The position numbers were made by a program, and so were the translations under genes. The notes beneath the pieces were generated by a model. The model saw only the letters and a list, made by a program, of their open reading frames with translations. It ran no database searches and was not told where the DNA came from. A stretch of 64,000 nt of DNA from DASWJS01 sp036397035 (GTDB taxonomy: Bacteria > Actinomycetota > AC-67), in the NCBI GenBank assembly GCA_036397035.1, contig DASWJS010000020.1:62001-126000 (forward strand), written 5' to 3'. Below, in pieces: positions 32,435 through 42,070 of the stretch (position 1 is the first letter of the stretch; each line of letters begins with the position of its first letter).

Positions 32435-33283
32435 GTGTCCACGAGTCGCAAGCCGCGCGTCGCGTTCGTGCTCGGAGGAGGGGGGAACCAGGGCGCCTAC
32501 GAGGTCGGGATGCTGCACGCGCTGCTCGACCGGGGGATCGCGCCCGAGCTGATCGTCGGGACCTCGATCGGGGCGGTGAACGGCGCGGCCGTGGCGGCGG
32601 CGCCGACCGTCGAGACCGTCGAGACGCTGCGCTCGGTCTGGACGGCGCTGGACGTGGCGACGATCTTCGGCGGCTCCATCTTCGCCGGGGCCGCGAACCT
32701 CTTCCGAAGCAGGACGCACATGCACTCGAACGCGGCGCTGCGCCGGATGCTCGCCGAGACGTTGCCGCGCCGGTTCGACGACTTGGTCGTGCCGTTCCAG
32801 TGCGTCGCCGCCTCGATCGAGCGAGCCGCCGAGCACTGGTTCGGCGACGGCGACCTGACCGAGGCGATCCTGGCCTCGTGCGCGGTGCCGGGAGTCCTGC
32901 CGCCGGTCAAGGTCGGCGACGAGCACTTCATCGACGGGGGCATCGTGAACAGCATCCCGATCTCGCGCGCCGTCGAGCTGGGCGCGAGGGAGATCTACGT
33001 GCTGCAGGTGGGCCGCATCGAACGGCCGTTGACGGCGCCGCGAACGCCCGTGCAGGTGGGCCTGGTCGCCTTCGAGATCGCGCGGCGCCACCGGTTCGCC
33101 CGCGACCTCGCGCAGTTGCCGCCGGGCGTCGTCGCGCACGTCCTGCCCACGGGCGAGCCGCGCCGCCGGGGGAGCGACCTGGCGCAACTCAACTACCGCG
33201 GCTTCAAGGCCATCGCGGAACGGATCGAGCGTGCCCGTGCGGCAACCGCGGACTACCTCGCGGCCAACGCCCGGGTCTCGTGA
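32435..33283 (+). CDS. Patatin-like phospholipase
   Basis: 282 residues. The oxyanion GGGGNQGAYEVG, nucleophile GTSIGAVNG (GxSxG) and the catalytic Asp in DGGIVNSIP complete the Ser-Asp dyad of bacterial patatins. It would hydrolyse phospholipid or acyl esters. There is no signal peptide, so it acts in the cytosol or at the inner membrane. It overlaps the next gene (TGATG), encoding an acyltransferase, which suggests a deacylation-reacylation lipid-remodelling pair. Confidence 0.85.
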   Translation: MSTSRKPRVAFVLGGGGNQGAYEVGMLHALLDRGIAPELIVGTSIGAVNGAAVAAAPTVETVETLRSVWTALDVATIFGGSIFAGAANLFRSRTHMHSNAALRRMLAETLPRRFDDLVVPFQCVAASIERAAEHWFGDGDLTEAILASCAVPGVLPPVKVGDEHFIDGGIVNSIPISRAVELGAREIYVLQVGRIERPLTAPRTPVQVGLVAFEIARRHRFARDLAQLPPGVVAHVLPTGEPRRRGSDLAQLNYRGFKAIAERIERARAATADYLAANARVS

Positions 33284-34314
33284 TGGACCGGCTCCCGCCC
33301 ACGATCCTGCGGCGCGTGGTGCTCGCGCCGCTCGTGTTCGTGCTGTCGATTCTTGCGCTGACCTTCGCGCCGGTCGCGCTCCTGGTCGCCGCGGCGGTCG
33401 ACTTCCTGACGCCGGGCTACTGGCGAGCCGTGCGCATCCTCGGGTTCGTCACCGTCTACCTCGCGATGGAGGTCGTCGGCCTTGCGGCGATGTTCGTCCT
33501 GTGGCTCGCGAGCGGCTTCGGGCTCGCGATGCGCTCGGACGGCATCCAGTCGGCGCACTTCGCGTTCATGCGCTGGTGGCTCGGCGTGATCAACCGGACG
33601 AGCCGCGTGCTGTTCCAGTTGAAGATCGTCATCGAGGACCGGCCCGAGCCGCGCCCCGGGCCGATCCTGGTGTTCAGCCGCCACGCCGGCCCCGGCAACT
33701 CGCTGCTGCTGATCGGCACGATCATGATCGGGTACGCGCGCCACCCCCGGATCGTGATGCTCGCCAAGCTCCAATGGGAGCCGCTGTTCGACGTCATGCT
33801 CAACCGCGTGCCGAACCGGTTCATCCGCCACGACCCCGCACGCCGCGAGCGGTACGTGGAGACGATCACCGAGCTTGCGACCGGGCTCGGCGATTCGGAC
33901 GCGTTCGTGCTGTTCCCGGAAGGGAAGGACTTCACGCCGCGCGTCCGGCGGCGCGCGATCGACTACCTGCGTGCGAAGGGACACGACCTCGCCGCCGAGC
34001 GCGCCGAGAAGATGGAGTACATGCTGCCGCCCCGTCACAACGGTGTACTGGCCGCGATGCAGGGCTCACCCGAAGCGGACGTCGTGCTCGTCGCGCACTC
34101 GGTGCTCGAGGACATCGGCTCCTTCAAGGATCTCTGGCACGCCATCCCCTTCGAGGAGCCCATCCACGCTCGGTACTGGCGCATCCCGCAGCAGGAGGTC
34201 CCGCACGATACCGACGAGCTGATCGAGTGGCTCTACGGCTGGTGGGAGCGGATCGACGCCTGGATCGCCGAACGCGTCGCGATCCCTAAACCCAGCGCTC
34301 GCCCGCCGGGGTGA
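33283..34314 (+). CDS. PlsC-type 1-acyl-glycerol-phosphate acyltransferase-like membrane protein
   Basis: 343 residues. Two or three N-terminal hydrophobic helices (APLVFVLSILALTF, VYLAMEVVGLAAMFVLWLAS) precede the acyltransferase domain. The first motif reads FSRHAGPGNS in place of the usual NHxxxxD (His kept, Asp replaced by Asn), and FPEGKDFTPRVRR is the third PlsC motif. The Asp-to-Asn change suggests altered activity. It is coupled to the patatin gene. Its 3' end overlaps moaE on the opposite strand by 29 bp. Confidence 0.75.
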   Translation: MDRLPPTILRRVVLAPLVFVLSILALTFAPVALLVAAAVDFLTPGYWRAVRILGFVTVYLAMEVVGLAAMFVLWLASGFGLAMRSDGIQSAHFAFMRWWLGVINRTSRVLFQLKIVIEDRPEPRPGPILVFSRHAGPGNSLLLIGTIMIGYARHPRIVMLAKLQWEPLFDVMLNRVPNRFIRHDPARRERYVETITELATGLGDSDAFVLFPEGKDFTPRVRRRAIDYLRAKGHDLAAERAEKMEYMLPPRHNGVLAAMQGSPEADVVLVAHSVLEDIGSFKDLWHAIPFEEPIHARYWRIPQQEVPHDTDELIEWLYGWWERIDAWIAERVAIPKPSARPPG

Positions 34315-34690
34315 TCTCCTTCTTCCAGATCGCGACGGTCTCCTTGAGCGCGTCGATGAGCCAGCGCGCCGCCTCGAAGGCTTCGGACCGGTGCGCCGCC
34401 GCCGCCGCGACGACGACGGAAGGCTCGCCCGGAGGCACGTCGCCGGTGCAGTGGACGGCGACCGCGCCGCCGAGCTTCCACCGCGCGACTGCTTCCTCGG
34501 CGAGCGCCCGCAACTGCGCCTCCGCGCGCGCCTCCCACGCCTCGTAGGACAGCCGGTCGACGACGCGGCCGTCGTCGGGCGAGCGCGTGGTCCCTTCGAA
34601 GGTGACGACGGCGCCGCAGTCGGCCCGCCGGATTCGCGCGACGAGCGCGGCCGCGTCGAGCGGCTCGGCCCGGAGCCCGGTGACGATCAT
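34286..34690 (-). CDS. moaE: Molybdopterin synthase catalytic subunit
   Basis: 134 residues from the ATG at 34690. Family motifs: GAVVTFEGTTRSPDDGR, LSYEAWEARAEAQL, GDVPPGEPSVVVAAAAAHR and the catalytic Lys region LKETVAIWKKE. MoaE converts cPMP to molybdopterin using the thiocarboxylated C-terminus of MoaD. Here MoaD is fused to MoaC two genes upstream. The start overlaps the moaB stop (ATGA). It is the last gene of the moeA-moaDC-moaB-moaE operon. Confidence 0.9.
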   Translation of the reverse strand: MIVTGLRAEPLDAAALVARIRRADCGAVVTFEGTTRSPDDGRVVDRLSYEAWEARAEAQLRALAEEAVARWKLGGAVAVHCTGDVPPGEPSVVVAAAAAHRSEAFEAARWLIDALKETVAIWKKEITPAGERWV

Positions 34691-35151
34691 GCGCGGGCCA
34701 TCTCGACCGCGTGCGCGAGGACCTCGGCGATCGCTTCCAGCGATTCGACCGCGGCCTTCGGCGAGCCGGGCACCGTGACGATCAGCGAGGCGCCTCTGAT
34801 CCCGCATACCTGACGCGAGAGCGCGGCGAACGGCGTCGTGCGCATCCCCGCGACGCGCATCGCTTCGGCGAGTCCCGGCGCCTCGCGATCGAGGACCGCG
34901 CGCACGGCTTCGGGTGTCACGTCGCGCGGGCCGAGGCCCGTGCCCCCGGTGGCGACGACGACGTCGATGCCGGCGTCGTCGCACCAGGCGGTGAGCGCCT
35001 TTTCGATGGCCGGCCGGTCGTCGGGAACGACCGCTCGCTCGACGACGAGGTGTCCGGCGGCGACGAGCACGCGCTCGACGGCGGGGCCCGCCTCGTCCTC
35101 GTACTCACCGCGCGAGGCGCGGTCGCTCACCGTCAGCACCGCCGCGTTCAC
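34687..35151 (-). CDS. moaB: MoaB/MogA-type molybdopterin adenylyltransferase
   Basis: 154 residues from the GTG at 35151, overlapping the moaDC stop (GTGA). Motifs: LTVSDRASRGEYEDEAGPA, VVATGGTGLGPRDVTPEA (the molybdopterin-binding TGGTG loop) and SLIVTVPGSPKAAVESL. The enzyme adenylates molybdopterin before molybdate insertion by MoeA. The size fits single-domain MogA/MoaB. Confidence 0.9.
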   Translation of the reverse strand: MNAAVLTVSDRASRGEYEDEAGPAVERVLVAAGHLVVERAVVPDDRPAIEKALTAWCDDAGIDVVVATGGTGLGPRDVTPEAVRAVLDREAPGLAEAMRVAGMRTTPFAALSRQVCGIRGASLIVTVPGSPKAAVESLEAIAEVLAHAVEMARA

Positions 35152-35855
35152 GGGAACGTCACGCTCCCGGACTTCCCGCCCGACTTCGCGACGATCCGCA
35201 GGTCCTGGATCCGCATCGCGGCATCCTCGGCCTTGGCCATGTCGTAGAGCGTGAGCGCCGCGACCGAGCACGCGGTCAACGCTTCCATCTCGAACCCGGT
35301 TCGATCCCGGCCGCGCACGGTCGCGCGCACCTCGATCGCGTCGTCGCCGTGGGGCGCGGCCGTCACCTCGACGAAGGAGGTGCGCACGGGGTGGCAGTGC
35401 GGGATCAGCTCGGGCGTGCGCTTCGCCGCGAGCATCCCGGCGGTCGTGGCCGGACCGACGGCGTCGCCCTTTGCCACGCTCCCGGCGAGCAGCCGGTCGC
35501 GCACGTCCGGCGCGCACACCAGCACGCACGCGGCGGTCGCCTCGCGTGCGGTGACCTCCTTGTCGCCGACGTCGACCATGCGCGAGCCGCGCGACCGGGA
35601 GCCCGGCGCGCCGCCCGACACCGGCGGCAGCAGGCCGACCTCGTCGCCGTCGTCGAGCGCGCGACCCCAGACGGCGTCGCGCGCCACCGTCTCGTCGCCG
35701 TGCACGATCGAGCAGATCGAAAGCACGCGCTCGAAGGCGGGTCCGTAGCGCTCGGTCGCGAGCTTCAGCGCCTCGCCCACCGTGTGCGCGTCGACCGCCA
35801 GGCTCGATGCGCCGGCCGCATCGCGCAGCGCCGCAAAGAACAGCAGGCGCGCCAT
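35148..35855 (-). CDS. moaDC: MoaD-MoaC fusion: molybdopterin synthase sulfur carrier joined to cPMP synthase
   Basis: 235 residues. Residues 1-82 form a ubiquitin-like MoaD (ARLLFFAALRDAAG start) ending LLPPVSGG, the Gly-Gly that must be a free C-terminus to be thiocarboxylated. After a short linker (APGSRSRGSR) MoaC begins at Met93: MVDVGDKEVTAREA, KGDAVGPATTAG, ELIPHCHPV, GFEMEALTACSVAALTLYDM and KSGGKSG, all intact. No stop or frameshift separates them. The internal ATG (35579) could make MoaC alone, but MoaD would still be tethered unless cleaved. The gene abuts the moeA stop (TAGATG) and overlaps moaB. Confidence 0.85.
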   Translation of the reverse strand: MARLLFFAALRDAAGASSLAVDAHTVGEALKLATERYGPAFERVLSICSIVHGDETVARDAVWGRALDDGDEVGLLPPVSGGAPGSRSRGSRMVDVGDKEVTAREATAACVLVCAPDVRDRLLAGSVAKGDAVGPATTAGMLAAKRTPELIPHCHPVRTSFVEVTAAPHGDDAIEVRATVRGRDRTGFEMEALTACSVAALTLYDMAKAEDAAMRIQDLRIVAKSGGKSGSVTFP

Positions 35856-37052
35856 CTACAGCAGCTCCACGGTGACCTCGGCGCCGGCGTCGAGCCCGCC
35901 CGGCGGGACGATCGCGTAGCCGTCGGCGTCGATCAGGTTCGACAGCACCACGCTCGACTGCGCGGGCATCGGCGTCGCCCGGTCGCCGTCGAGCCGTACC
36001 CGGCAGAACAACGTTCGCGAGCGGTTCGCCACCGGCGCCGTCAACCGGGCCCGCACGGAGGCCGGTTCGGGCGAGCGCCCGCTCATGATCCGGATCGCCG
36101 GCTGCACGAAGACGTGCGTTCCGGTGAAGGCCGAGCCGGGGTTGCCCGGCAGACCGAGCACCGGCGTCCGGCCGATCCGGCCCAGCATGACCGGCTTGCC
36201 GGGCTTGATCGCCACGCGCCACAGCTCCAGCGCGCCGTGCTCTTCGAGCACGGCGCGCATCCAGTCGTGCTCGCCGACCGACGCGCCACCGGTCGTGACG
36301 ATCGCGTCCGCGCGCGCCGCCTGCGTCGTCAACCAGTCGCGCAGTGCGCCCGGGTCGTCGCCGATCAGATCCGCGGCCACGACCGTCGCGCCGGCCGCCT
36401 CGCACATCGCGGCGAGCAGCGTCCGGTTGGCGTCGTAGACCTGCGCGCCGGCGAGCGGGCGGCCCGCCTCGATCACTTCCTCGCCGGAGGACAGGATCGC
36501 GACGCGCGGGCGCGGGTGCACCGGCACCTCCCGCAGTCCGAGGGAGGCGCACACGCCGAGGTGTACCGGCCGAAGCTGGGTCCCGGCGTCGATCACCGTC
36601 GATCCCGCCCGCACGTCCTCGCCCCGTGGGCGGACGTGGTGGCCCGAACGCGCGCCGACGACGACCTCAACCGCGCCCGCGCCCGCGACCGTATCTTCCC
36701 AGGGGACGACCGCGTCGGCGCCCGCCGGGATCGGGCCGCCCGTCATGATGCGAGCGGCGGTGCCGGGCTCGACGCGCGCACGGGGCTCGGTCCCCGCCGG
36801 GACGTCGTCGACCACGCGAAGCGTGCCGGGCGTGTCGCCCGAGCGAACCGCGTAGCCGTCCATCGCCGAGGACGCGAACCCGGGAACGTCGATCGCCGCG
36901 ACGACGGGCTCGGCGAGAACCAGGCCGCAGGCGCGCGCGAGCGGTGCGGGCGCGGGCGGCAGCGGCTCGAACGCGGCAAGGATCGTGCGCAAGCCTTCCT
37001 CGTAGGGGACGACGGGCCGCTCCAGCTCCTCGCGCGTGACGGTGCGCTTCAC
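35856..37052 (-). CDS. moeA: Molybdopterin molybdotransferase
   Basis: 398 residues from the GTG at 37052, overlapping the DUF6457 stop (GTGA). Domain order is as in MoeA: SSAMDGYAV (active-site loop), GTAARIMTGGPIPAGADAVVPWED, the MogA-like domain with ILSSGEEVIE, TTGGASVGEHDW and KPGKPVMLGRIG, PVLGLPGNPGSAF, and the C-terminal beta domain. It inserts molybdate into adenylated molybdopterin. Operon order is DUF6457-moeA-moaDC-moaB-moaE. Confidence 0.92.
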   Translation of the reverse strand: MKRTVTREELERPVVPYEEGLRTILAAFEPLPPAPAPLARACGLVLAEPVVAAIDVPGFASSAMDGYAVRSGDTPGTLRVVDDVPAGTEPRARVEPGTAARIMTGGPIPAGADAVVPWEDTVAGAGAVEVVVGARSGHHVRPRGEDVRAGSTVIDAGTQLRPVHLGVCASLGLREVPVHPRPRVAILSSGEEVIEAGRPLAGAQVYDANRTLLAAMCEAAGATVVAADLIGDDPGALRDWLTTQAARADAIVTTGGASVGEHDWMRAVLEEHGALELWRVAIKPGKPVMLGRIGRTPVLGLPGNPGSAFTGTHVFVQPAIRIMSGRSPEPASVRARLTAPVANRSRTLFCRVRLDGDRATPMPAQSSVVLSNLIDADGYAIVPPGGLDAGAEVTVELL

Positions 37053-37282
37053 GCGTGCTCCTCCACGATTGCGATCGCGTCGGTCAGCGAACCGCCGCCC
37101 GCCGCGAGCCGCCCGAGCACGTAGCATAGGAGCGGCGCGTTCGTCCGCTCGCCGCTCGCGTGCGACGCGACGCGCGCGACGTCGAGCAGGGCGCGGCGCT
37201 CTTCGGCCGAGGGCAGGAGCGCATCGGCCTCGACGCCGGATCGATCCGCGAGAGAAGAGACGATCGCATGCAGCCAGTCCAT
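37049..37282 (-). CDS. DUF6457 small protein
   Basis: 77 residues, MDWLHAIVSSLADRSG to the end, with the NAPLLCYVLGRLAAG helix found in the DUF6457 family that accompanies actinobacterial molybdenum-cofactor genes. The function is unknown. An AGGAGG Shine-Dalgarno lies about 8 nt before the ATG. Its 5' end overlaps the 5' end of the divergent mobA by 15 bp, so its mRNA must begin inside mobA. Confidence 0.7.
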   Translation of the reverse strand: MDWLHAIVSSLADRSGVEADALLPSAEERRALLDVARVASHASGERTNAPLLCYVLGRLAAGGGSLTDAIAIVEEHA

Positions 37283-37861
37283 CCCGCCGGCCTCCTGCTC
37301 ACCGGTGGATCGTCGTCCCGGATGGGCCGGGACAAGTCCACGCTCCCGTTCGATGGGGTGCCGCTCGCCGTCCGCGTGGCGAACGAGCTCAAGCGCGTAG
37401 CCTACCCCGTGCTCACGGTGGGTCCGGAGGCGGGCACCGGCCTGTACGAAGTCGACGACTTGGGGGAGGGGCCGCTCGTCGCGTTCGTGGCCGGCGCGAG
37501 CGCGCTGGCGGTGCGCGGGCACGCGGGTCCGATCCTGCTCGTCGCGTGCGACCTGCCGCTGATCGACGCCACGCTCTTGCGCTACCTCGTGTCCCAGATC
37601 GGCGACTTCGACGCCGCCGTGCCCGTCGTCGCCGAGCGGCCGCAGCCCCTGTGCGCCGTCTACGCCGAGCGGGCGGCGACGCTCGCGGCCAAGCTCGCGG
37701 CGCGCGGGGAGCGCGCGATGCGGAGTCTGCTCGACGTCTGTGCGGTGCGCGCGCTCCCTGAACGCGAGTGGGATCACATCGCGCCGCCGTCGGTGCTGCT
37801 GGACGTGGACACGCCGGACGACGTCGCGTTCGTGAAGCGGATTCGCGACGAGCCGCTGTAG
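37268..37861 (+). CDS. mobA: Molybdenum cofactor guanylyltransferase-like protein
   Basis: 197 residues from the ATG at 37268. The nucleotidyltransferase signature LLLTGGSSSRMGRDKSTLPF with PILLVACDLPLID (metal-binding Asp) and the late LLDVDTPDD identify MobA. It attaches GMP to the cofactor, forming the bis-MGD form used by formate-dehydrogenase-like enzymes, such as the one at 38.8-41.0 kb. Both ends overlap opposite-strand genes: DUF6457 by 15 bp and fdhD by 88 bp. Confidence 0.88.
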   Translation: MQPVHPAGLLLTGGSSSRMGRDKSTLPFDGVPLAVRVANELKRVAYPVLTVGPEAGTGLYEVDDLGEGPLVAFVAGASALAVRGHAGPILLVACDLPLIDATLLRYLVSQIGDFDAAVPVVAERPQPLCAVYAERAATLAAKLAARGERAMRSLLDVCAVRALPEREWDHIAPPSVLLDVDTPDDVAFVKRIRDEPL

Positions 37862-38712
37862 ACGTTGTAGCCGTCGCCGCGCACGAAGCCCGCCAGCGTC
37901 ATCCCGGTCTCGGCCGCGAGGTCGACCGCGAGTGACGAGGGCGCCGAGACCGCGCTCACGATCGGGATGCCGGCGACCGCGGCCTTCTGCACGATCTCGA
38001 AGGACGCGCGGCCGCTCACCTGCAGGATGCGGTCGCTCGCGGGCAGGTTCCCCTCCATGAGGAGCGCGCCGACCACCTTGTCCACCGCGTTGTGCCGGCC
38101 TACGTCCTCGCGCACGAGCAGCAGCTTGCCCTCGGCGTCGAAGAGTCCGGCGGCGTGCAGCCCGCCCGTGCGCTCGAACACCTTCTGGCGCGCGCGCAAC
38201 GCATCCGGGAGCGAGGAGATGACGTCCGCGTCGACGATCGGGCCTTCGGCGAGGGGCGCGCAGTGCACGCGCACCGCTTCCAGCGACGCCTTCCCGCAGA
38301 CGCCGCACGATGAGGTCGCGTAGACGTTCCGGCGAAGGCGCTCGGCCTCGAACGGCGCGGCGTCCGCCAGCTCGACCGTGACCTGGTTGTAGAGCTGCTC
38401 GGGCGGGCCGGAAGCGCAGTAGGAGACCGTGGCGACCTGGTCGCGTCCGGCGAGCATCGCCTCGCCGAACAAGAAGCCGAGCGCCAGCTCGAAGTCGTTG
38501 CCGGGCGTGCGCATCGTGACCGCGATCTGGTGATCGGCGCCGCGATGGCGCACGACGATCTCCAGCGGCTCCTCCGTCGCCAGCACGTCGCTCTTTGGCC
38601 GGGCGACCCCGTCCCGGACGGCCGTCGCGCGCGCGCGGACCGTCGGTCCGGGCCTCGGCGTGCCGGGCGGCCTCCGGAAGCCGACGCCGATCGGGCGTGA
38701 CTCGCTCATCAA
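37774..38712 (-). CDS. fdhD: Formate dehydrogenase accessory sulfurtransferase
   Basis: 312 residues (311 if the ATG at 38709 is used; TAGCGT lies 6 nt before the TTG at 38712). Key features: EEPLEIVV, TPGNDFELALGFLFGE, the catalytic SSCGVCGK CxxC loop, DVGRHNAVDK and VSGRASFEIVQKA. FdhD sulfurates bis-MGD and is needed for active formate dehydrogenases. The normal end (GDGYNVYSG) is followed by about 24 extra Ser/Thr-rich residues that run antisense through the mobA 3' end. Confidence 0.9.
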   Translation of the reverse strand: MMSESRPIGVGFRRPPGTPRPGPTVRARATAVRDGVARPKSDVLATEEPLEIVVRHRGADHQIAVTMRTPGNDFELALGFLFGEAMLAGRDQVATVSYCASGPPEQLYNQVTVELADAAPFEAERLRRNVYATSSCGVCGKASLEAVRVHCAPLAEGPIVDADVISSLPDALRARQKVFERTGGLHAAGLFDAEGKLLLVREDVGRHNAVDKVVGALLMEGNLPASDRILQVSGRASFEIVQKAAVAGIPIVSAVSAPSSLAVDLAAETGMTLAGFVRGDGYNVYSGSSRIRFTNATSSGVSTSSSTDGGAM

Positions 38713-38718
38713 CCGGCA

Positions 38719-38724
38719 ACGCTA
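38719..38724 (-). promoter_or_regulatory. -10 box TAGCGT for leaderless fdhD
   Basis: TAGCGT on the minus strand is 6 nt before the TTG at 38712 and 9 nt before the ATG at 38709. The usual spacing in this genome points to the TTG as start. Confidence 0.35.
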
Positions 38725-38796
38725 TCGCGTTTCGGCCCTGGACAAACCGCTTGGAACGTGTATCTCGCACGTGAAAGCCGCATCCCACGGTAGCTC

Positions 38797-41037
38797 CTAC
38801 CCCGGCAGCAGCTCGACGATCGCGTTGTAGTCGGGGACGCCGCACTGCGGGTCGAGCACCCCGCGCTCGAGCAGCACCTGCGCCTCGGGCCAGTGCACCT
38901 GGACGTTTCGCTCCTTGATCTCGCTCACGCGCACGCGCCCGCGAAGCTCCCCGGTCGCCGATCGCACGAGCACCGGCGCGCCGTCGTCCAGTCCCAGCGC
39001 GCTCGCGTCCGCGCGCGCGACGAAGACGTCGTCACGCTTCGCGCCGGTCAGCGGGTCGCGCGCGCGGTGCACCATCGAGTTGAACTGTTTCCCGCGTCGC
39101 GTGGAGAGCATGAAGCGTCCCTCGGCAAGCTCGACTTCGGGCGGCCGCACCGCGCCGAACCGCGCGCGTCCGTCCTCAGTCGGGAAGACGCCGTCGCGGC
39201 ACAGGATGCGTCCGCCCCACTGGACGTGATCGCCCTTGCGCGAGAACCGCTCGATCCCCGCGTAGGCCGGAACCTCGCGCGCGATCTCGGCGCGGATCGC
39301 CGCCGGGTCCTCGACGTGGATCAGGTGCGAGCGCTCTGGGTGCGCGCGCTCGGCGACCTGCGTCCAGATCCGCCATTCGCTCCGAGCCTCGCCGACGCGC
39401 CGGCCCGGGATCTCCGGCGAGTAGACGATCTCGCGCTCGGTCGTCGTCTCGGTCCCGCCGCCCTCCTGCTCGTAGCGGGTCCGCGCCGGCAGGATCAGCG
39501 CCCAGTCGCGCGGCTCGACCAGCATCTGCGAGGTGACGACGATGTCCTGGTGGATGCGATGCGGCACGCGCGCGAGCGCGTCGCGGACGACGTCGGGCTC
39601 GGGCAATGTCTCCAGGAAGTTGCCGCCCGCCGACCAGAGCACGTCGACCTCGCCGCGGTAGGCCGCCTCGATCATCTGGGCGGCGGTGAGGCCGGGCGTC
39701 GCGGGGACCTCGAAGCCCCAGCGCCGCGAAAGCGCGGCGGCGTTCGCTTCGTCGACGGCTCGGCCGCCGGGGAAGTGCGTCGGCACGCAGCCGACCTCGG
39801 CGCCGCCCTGCACGCCGGAATGCCCGCGAATCGGCATGACGCCCGCGTGCTCGCGACCGATCCAGCCGAGCGCGAGCGCGAGGTTCAGCAACGCGCGCAC
39901 CGTGTCGACGCCGTGGCGGTGCTGAGTCAGCCCCATCGACCACACGAAGATCCCGCTGCGAGCCCCGGCGAGCATCGCCGCGAAGCGCTCCATCTCCGCG
40001 CGGCTCGCGCCCGAAGCGCGCTCGAGCATCGCCCAGTCCTGCGTCGCGAGATCGGCTTCGAGGCCCGCGAACCCGGTCGTGTGCGCCTCGACGAACGCGC
40101 GATCGACCGCGCCGCGCGCGACGAGCGCCTTCAGCGCGCCGTTCAGGTAGGCGAGGTCGCCGCCGGTCTGCACGCCGAAGAACTCGTCGCAGAGCTTGGT
40201 GCCGAACAGCGCGGAGTCCAGCACCGACGGGACCCAGTAGCGCATCATCCCCGGCTCGCGGTACGGGTTCACCACGGCGATCTTCGTGCCCGCCCGCTTG
40301 GCGTAGACGAGGTACTTGGTCGTGACCGGCTGGTTGTTCGCCACGTCCGAGCCGAGGAAGCAGATCAGGTCGGTCCCGATCCAGTCCTTGTAGGACACCG
40401 TCGAGGCCGACACGCCGATCGCCTCCTTCATCGCGACCGTCGATGCGGCATGACAGAGCCGCGCCGCGTTGTCCACGTTGTTCGAGCCGAGGAACCGCGC
40501 GACTTTCTGCGCGGTGTAGTAGACCTCGTTCGTCATCCCGCGGCTCGTCAAGTAGAAGGCCGTGCGCGCAGGCGCCGTCGTGCGCAGCGTCGCCCCGGCG
40601 AGGTCGAGGGCCTCGTCCCAGGGGATCCGGCGAAAGCCCGGCTCGCCCGCGCGCCGCAGCATCGGATGCCCGAGCCGGCCGAGGTCGCGCAGCTCCTTGC
40701 TCGCGAGACGTTCGAGCGAGGCGACGTCGCCGAGCACGGCCGGGTCGAGCGCGTCCATCGTGTTCAGCGGCAGCAGGTTCAGCCGCACCGTGCACAGGTG
40801 GACGCCGTCCATGGTGAAGTCGCGCATCCCCGTCGTGCCGAGCGCGCACCCGTCGCACACGCCGTCGCGCAGGATCCGCCAGGCGAAGAGCGGGTGCCGC
40901 CGGTTCTCCCATGCGGCGCGCAGCATCTCGCCGTAGTGGTTGGGCTTGATCTGACCGATGCCGTAGGGGACCGGGCCGACCCAGTCCTTGCGCCGCCGCC
41001 CGCGCCGGCCTCGCGCCTCGCGCCGTGTACGCGCCAC
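38797..41037 (-). CDS. FdhF/YdeP-type molybdopterin oxidoreductase
   Basis: 746 residues from the GTG at 41037, six bases after the moaA stop. The family start is GPVPYGIGQIKPNHYGEM, then CDGCALGTTG, RLCHAAS with a Cys as presumed Mo/W ligand, SGIFVWSMGLTQHRHGVDTV, GHSGVQGGAEVG and the C-terminal molybdopterin-binding barrel. Only a CxxC pair is seen where classical formate dehydrogenases have four Cys for an Fe-S cluster. No electron-carrier subunits are encoded beside it. YdeP-like enzymes have been linked to acid resistance in E. coli; the substrate here is unknown. Confidence 0.85.
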   Translation of the reverse strand: MARTRREARGRRGRRRKDWVGPVPYGIGQIKPNHYGEMLRAAWENRRHPLFAWRILRDGVCDGCALGTTGMRDFTMDGVHLCTVRLNLLPLNTMDALDPAVLGDVASLERLASKELRDLGRLGHPMLRRAGEPGFRRIPWDEALDLAGATLRTTAPARTAFYLTSRGMTNEVYYTAQKVARFLGSNNVDNAARLCHAASTVAMKEAIGVSASTVSYKDWIGTDLICFLGSDVANNQPVTTKYLVYAKRAGTKIAVVNPYREPGMMRYWVPSVLDSALFGTKLCDEFFGVQTGGDLAYLNGALKALVARGAVDRAFVEAHTTGFAGLEADLATQDWAMLERASGASRAEMERFAAMLAGARSGIFVWSMGLTQHRHGVDTVRALLNLALALGWIGREHAGVMPIRGHSGVQGGAEVGCVPTHFPGGRAVDEANAAALSRRWGFEVPATPGLTAAQMIEAAYRGEVDVLWSAGGNFLETLPEPDVVRDALARVPHRIHQDIVVTSQMLVEPRDWALILPARTRYEQEGGGTETTTEREIVYSPEIPGRRVGEARSEWRIWTQVAERAHPERSHLIHVEDPAAIRAEIAREVPAYAGIERFSRKGDHVQWGGRILCRDGVFPTEDGRARFGAVRPPEVELAEGRFMLSTRRGKQFNSMVHRARDPLTGAKRDDVFVARADASALGLDDGAPVLVRSATGELRGRVRVSEIKERNVQVHWPEAQVLLERGVLDPQCGVPDYNAIVELLPG

Positions 41038-41042
41038 GCCCG

Positions 41043-42020
<978 letters not shown>

Positions 42021-42028
42021 GGGAGCCG

Positions 42029-42034
42029 AGTATA
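42029..42034 (-). promoter_or_regulatory. -10 box TATACT for leaderless moaA
   Basis: TATACT on the minus strand lies 8 nt before the GTG at 42020. Confidence 0.5.
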
Positions 42035-42070
42035 GGTCGCCGTCCGGCTCGATCGGAACGGCCTCGCCGG

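Noticed and set aside
34687..36552. A 621-codon frame joining moaB with upstream sequence
   Set aside because: The N-terminal two thirds is antisense-like nonsense out of frame with moeA and moaDC; the real moaB starts at the GTG at 35151.
38797..41037. Selenocysteine (TGA) in the formate-dehydrogenase-like enzyme
   Set aside because: The ligand position is Cys (RLCHAAS), the frame has no internal TGA, and no SECIS-like need arises.
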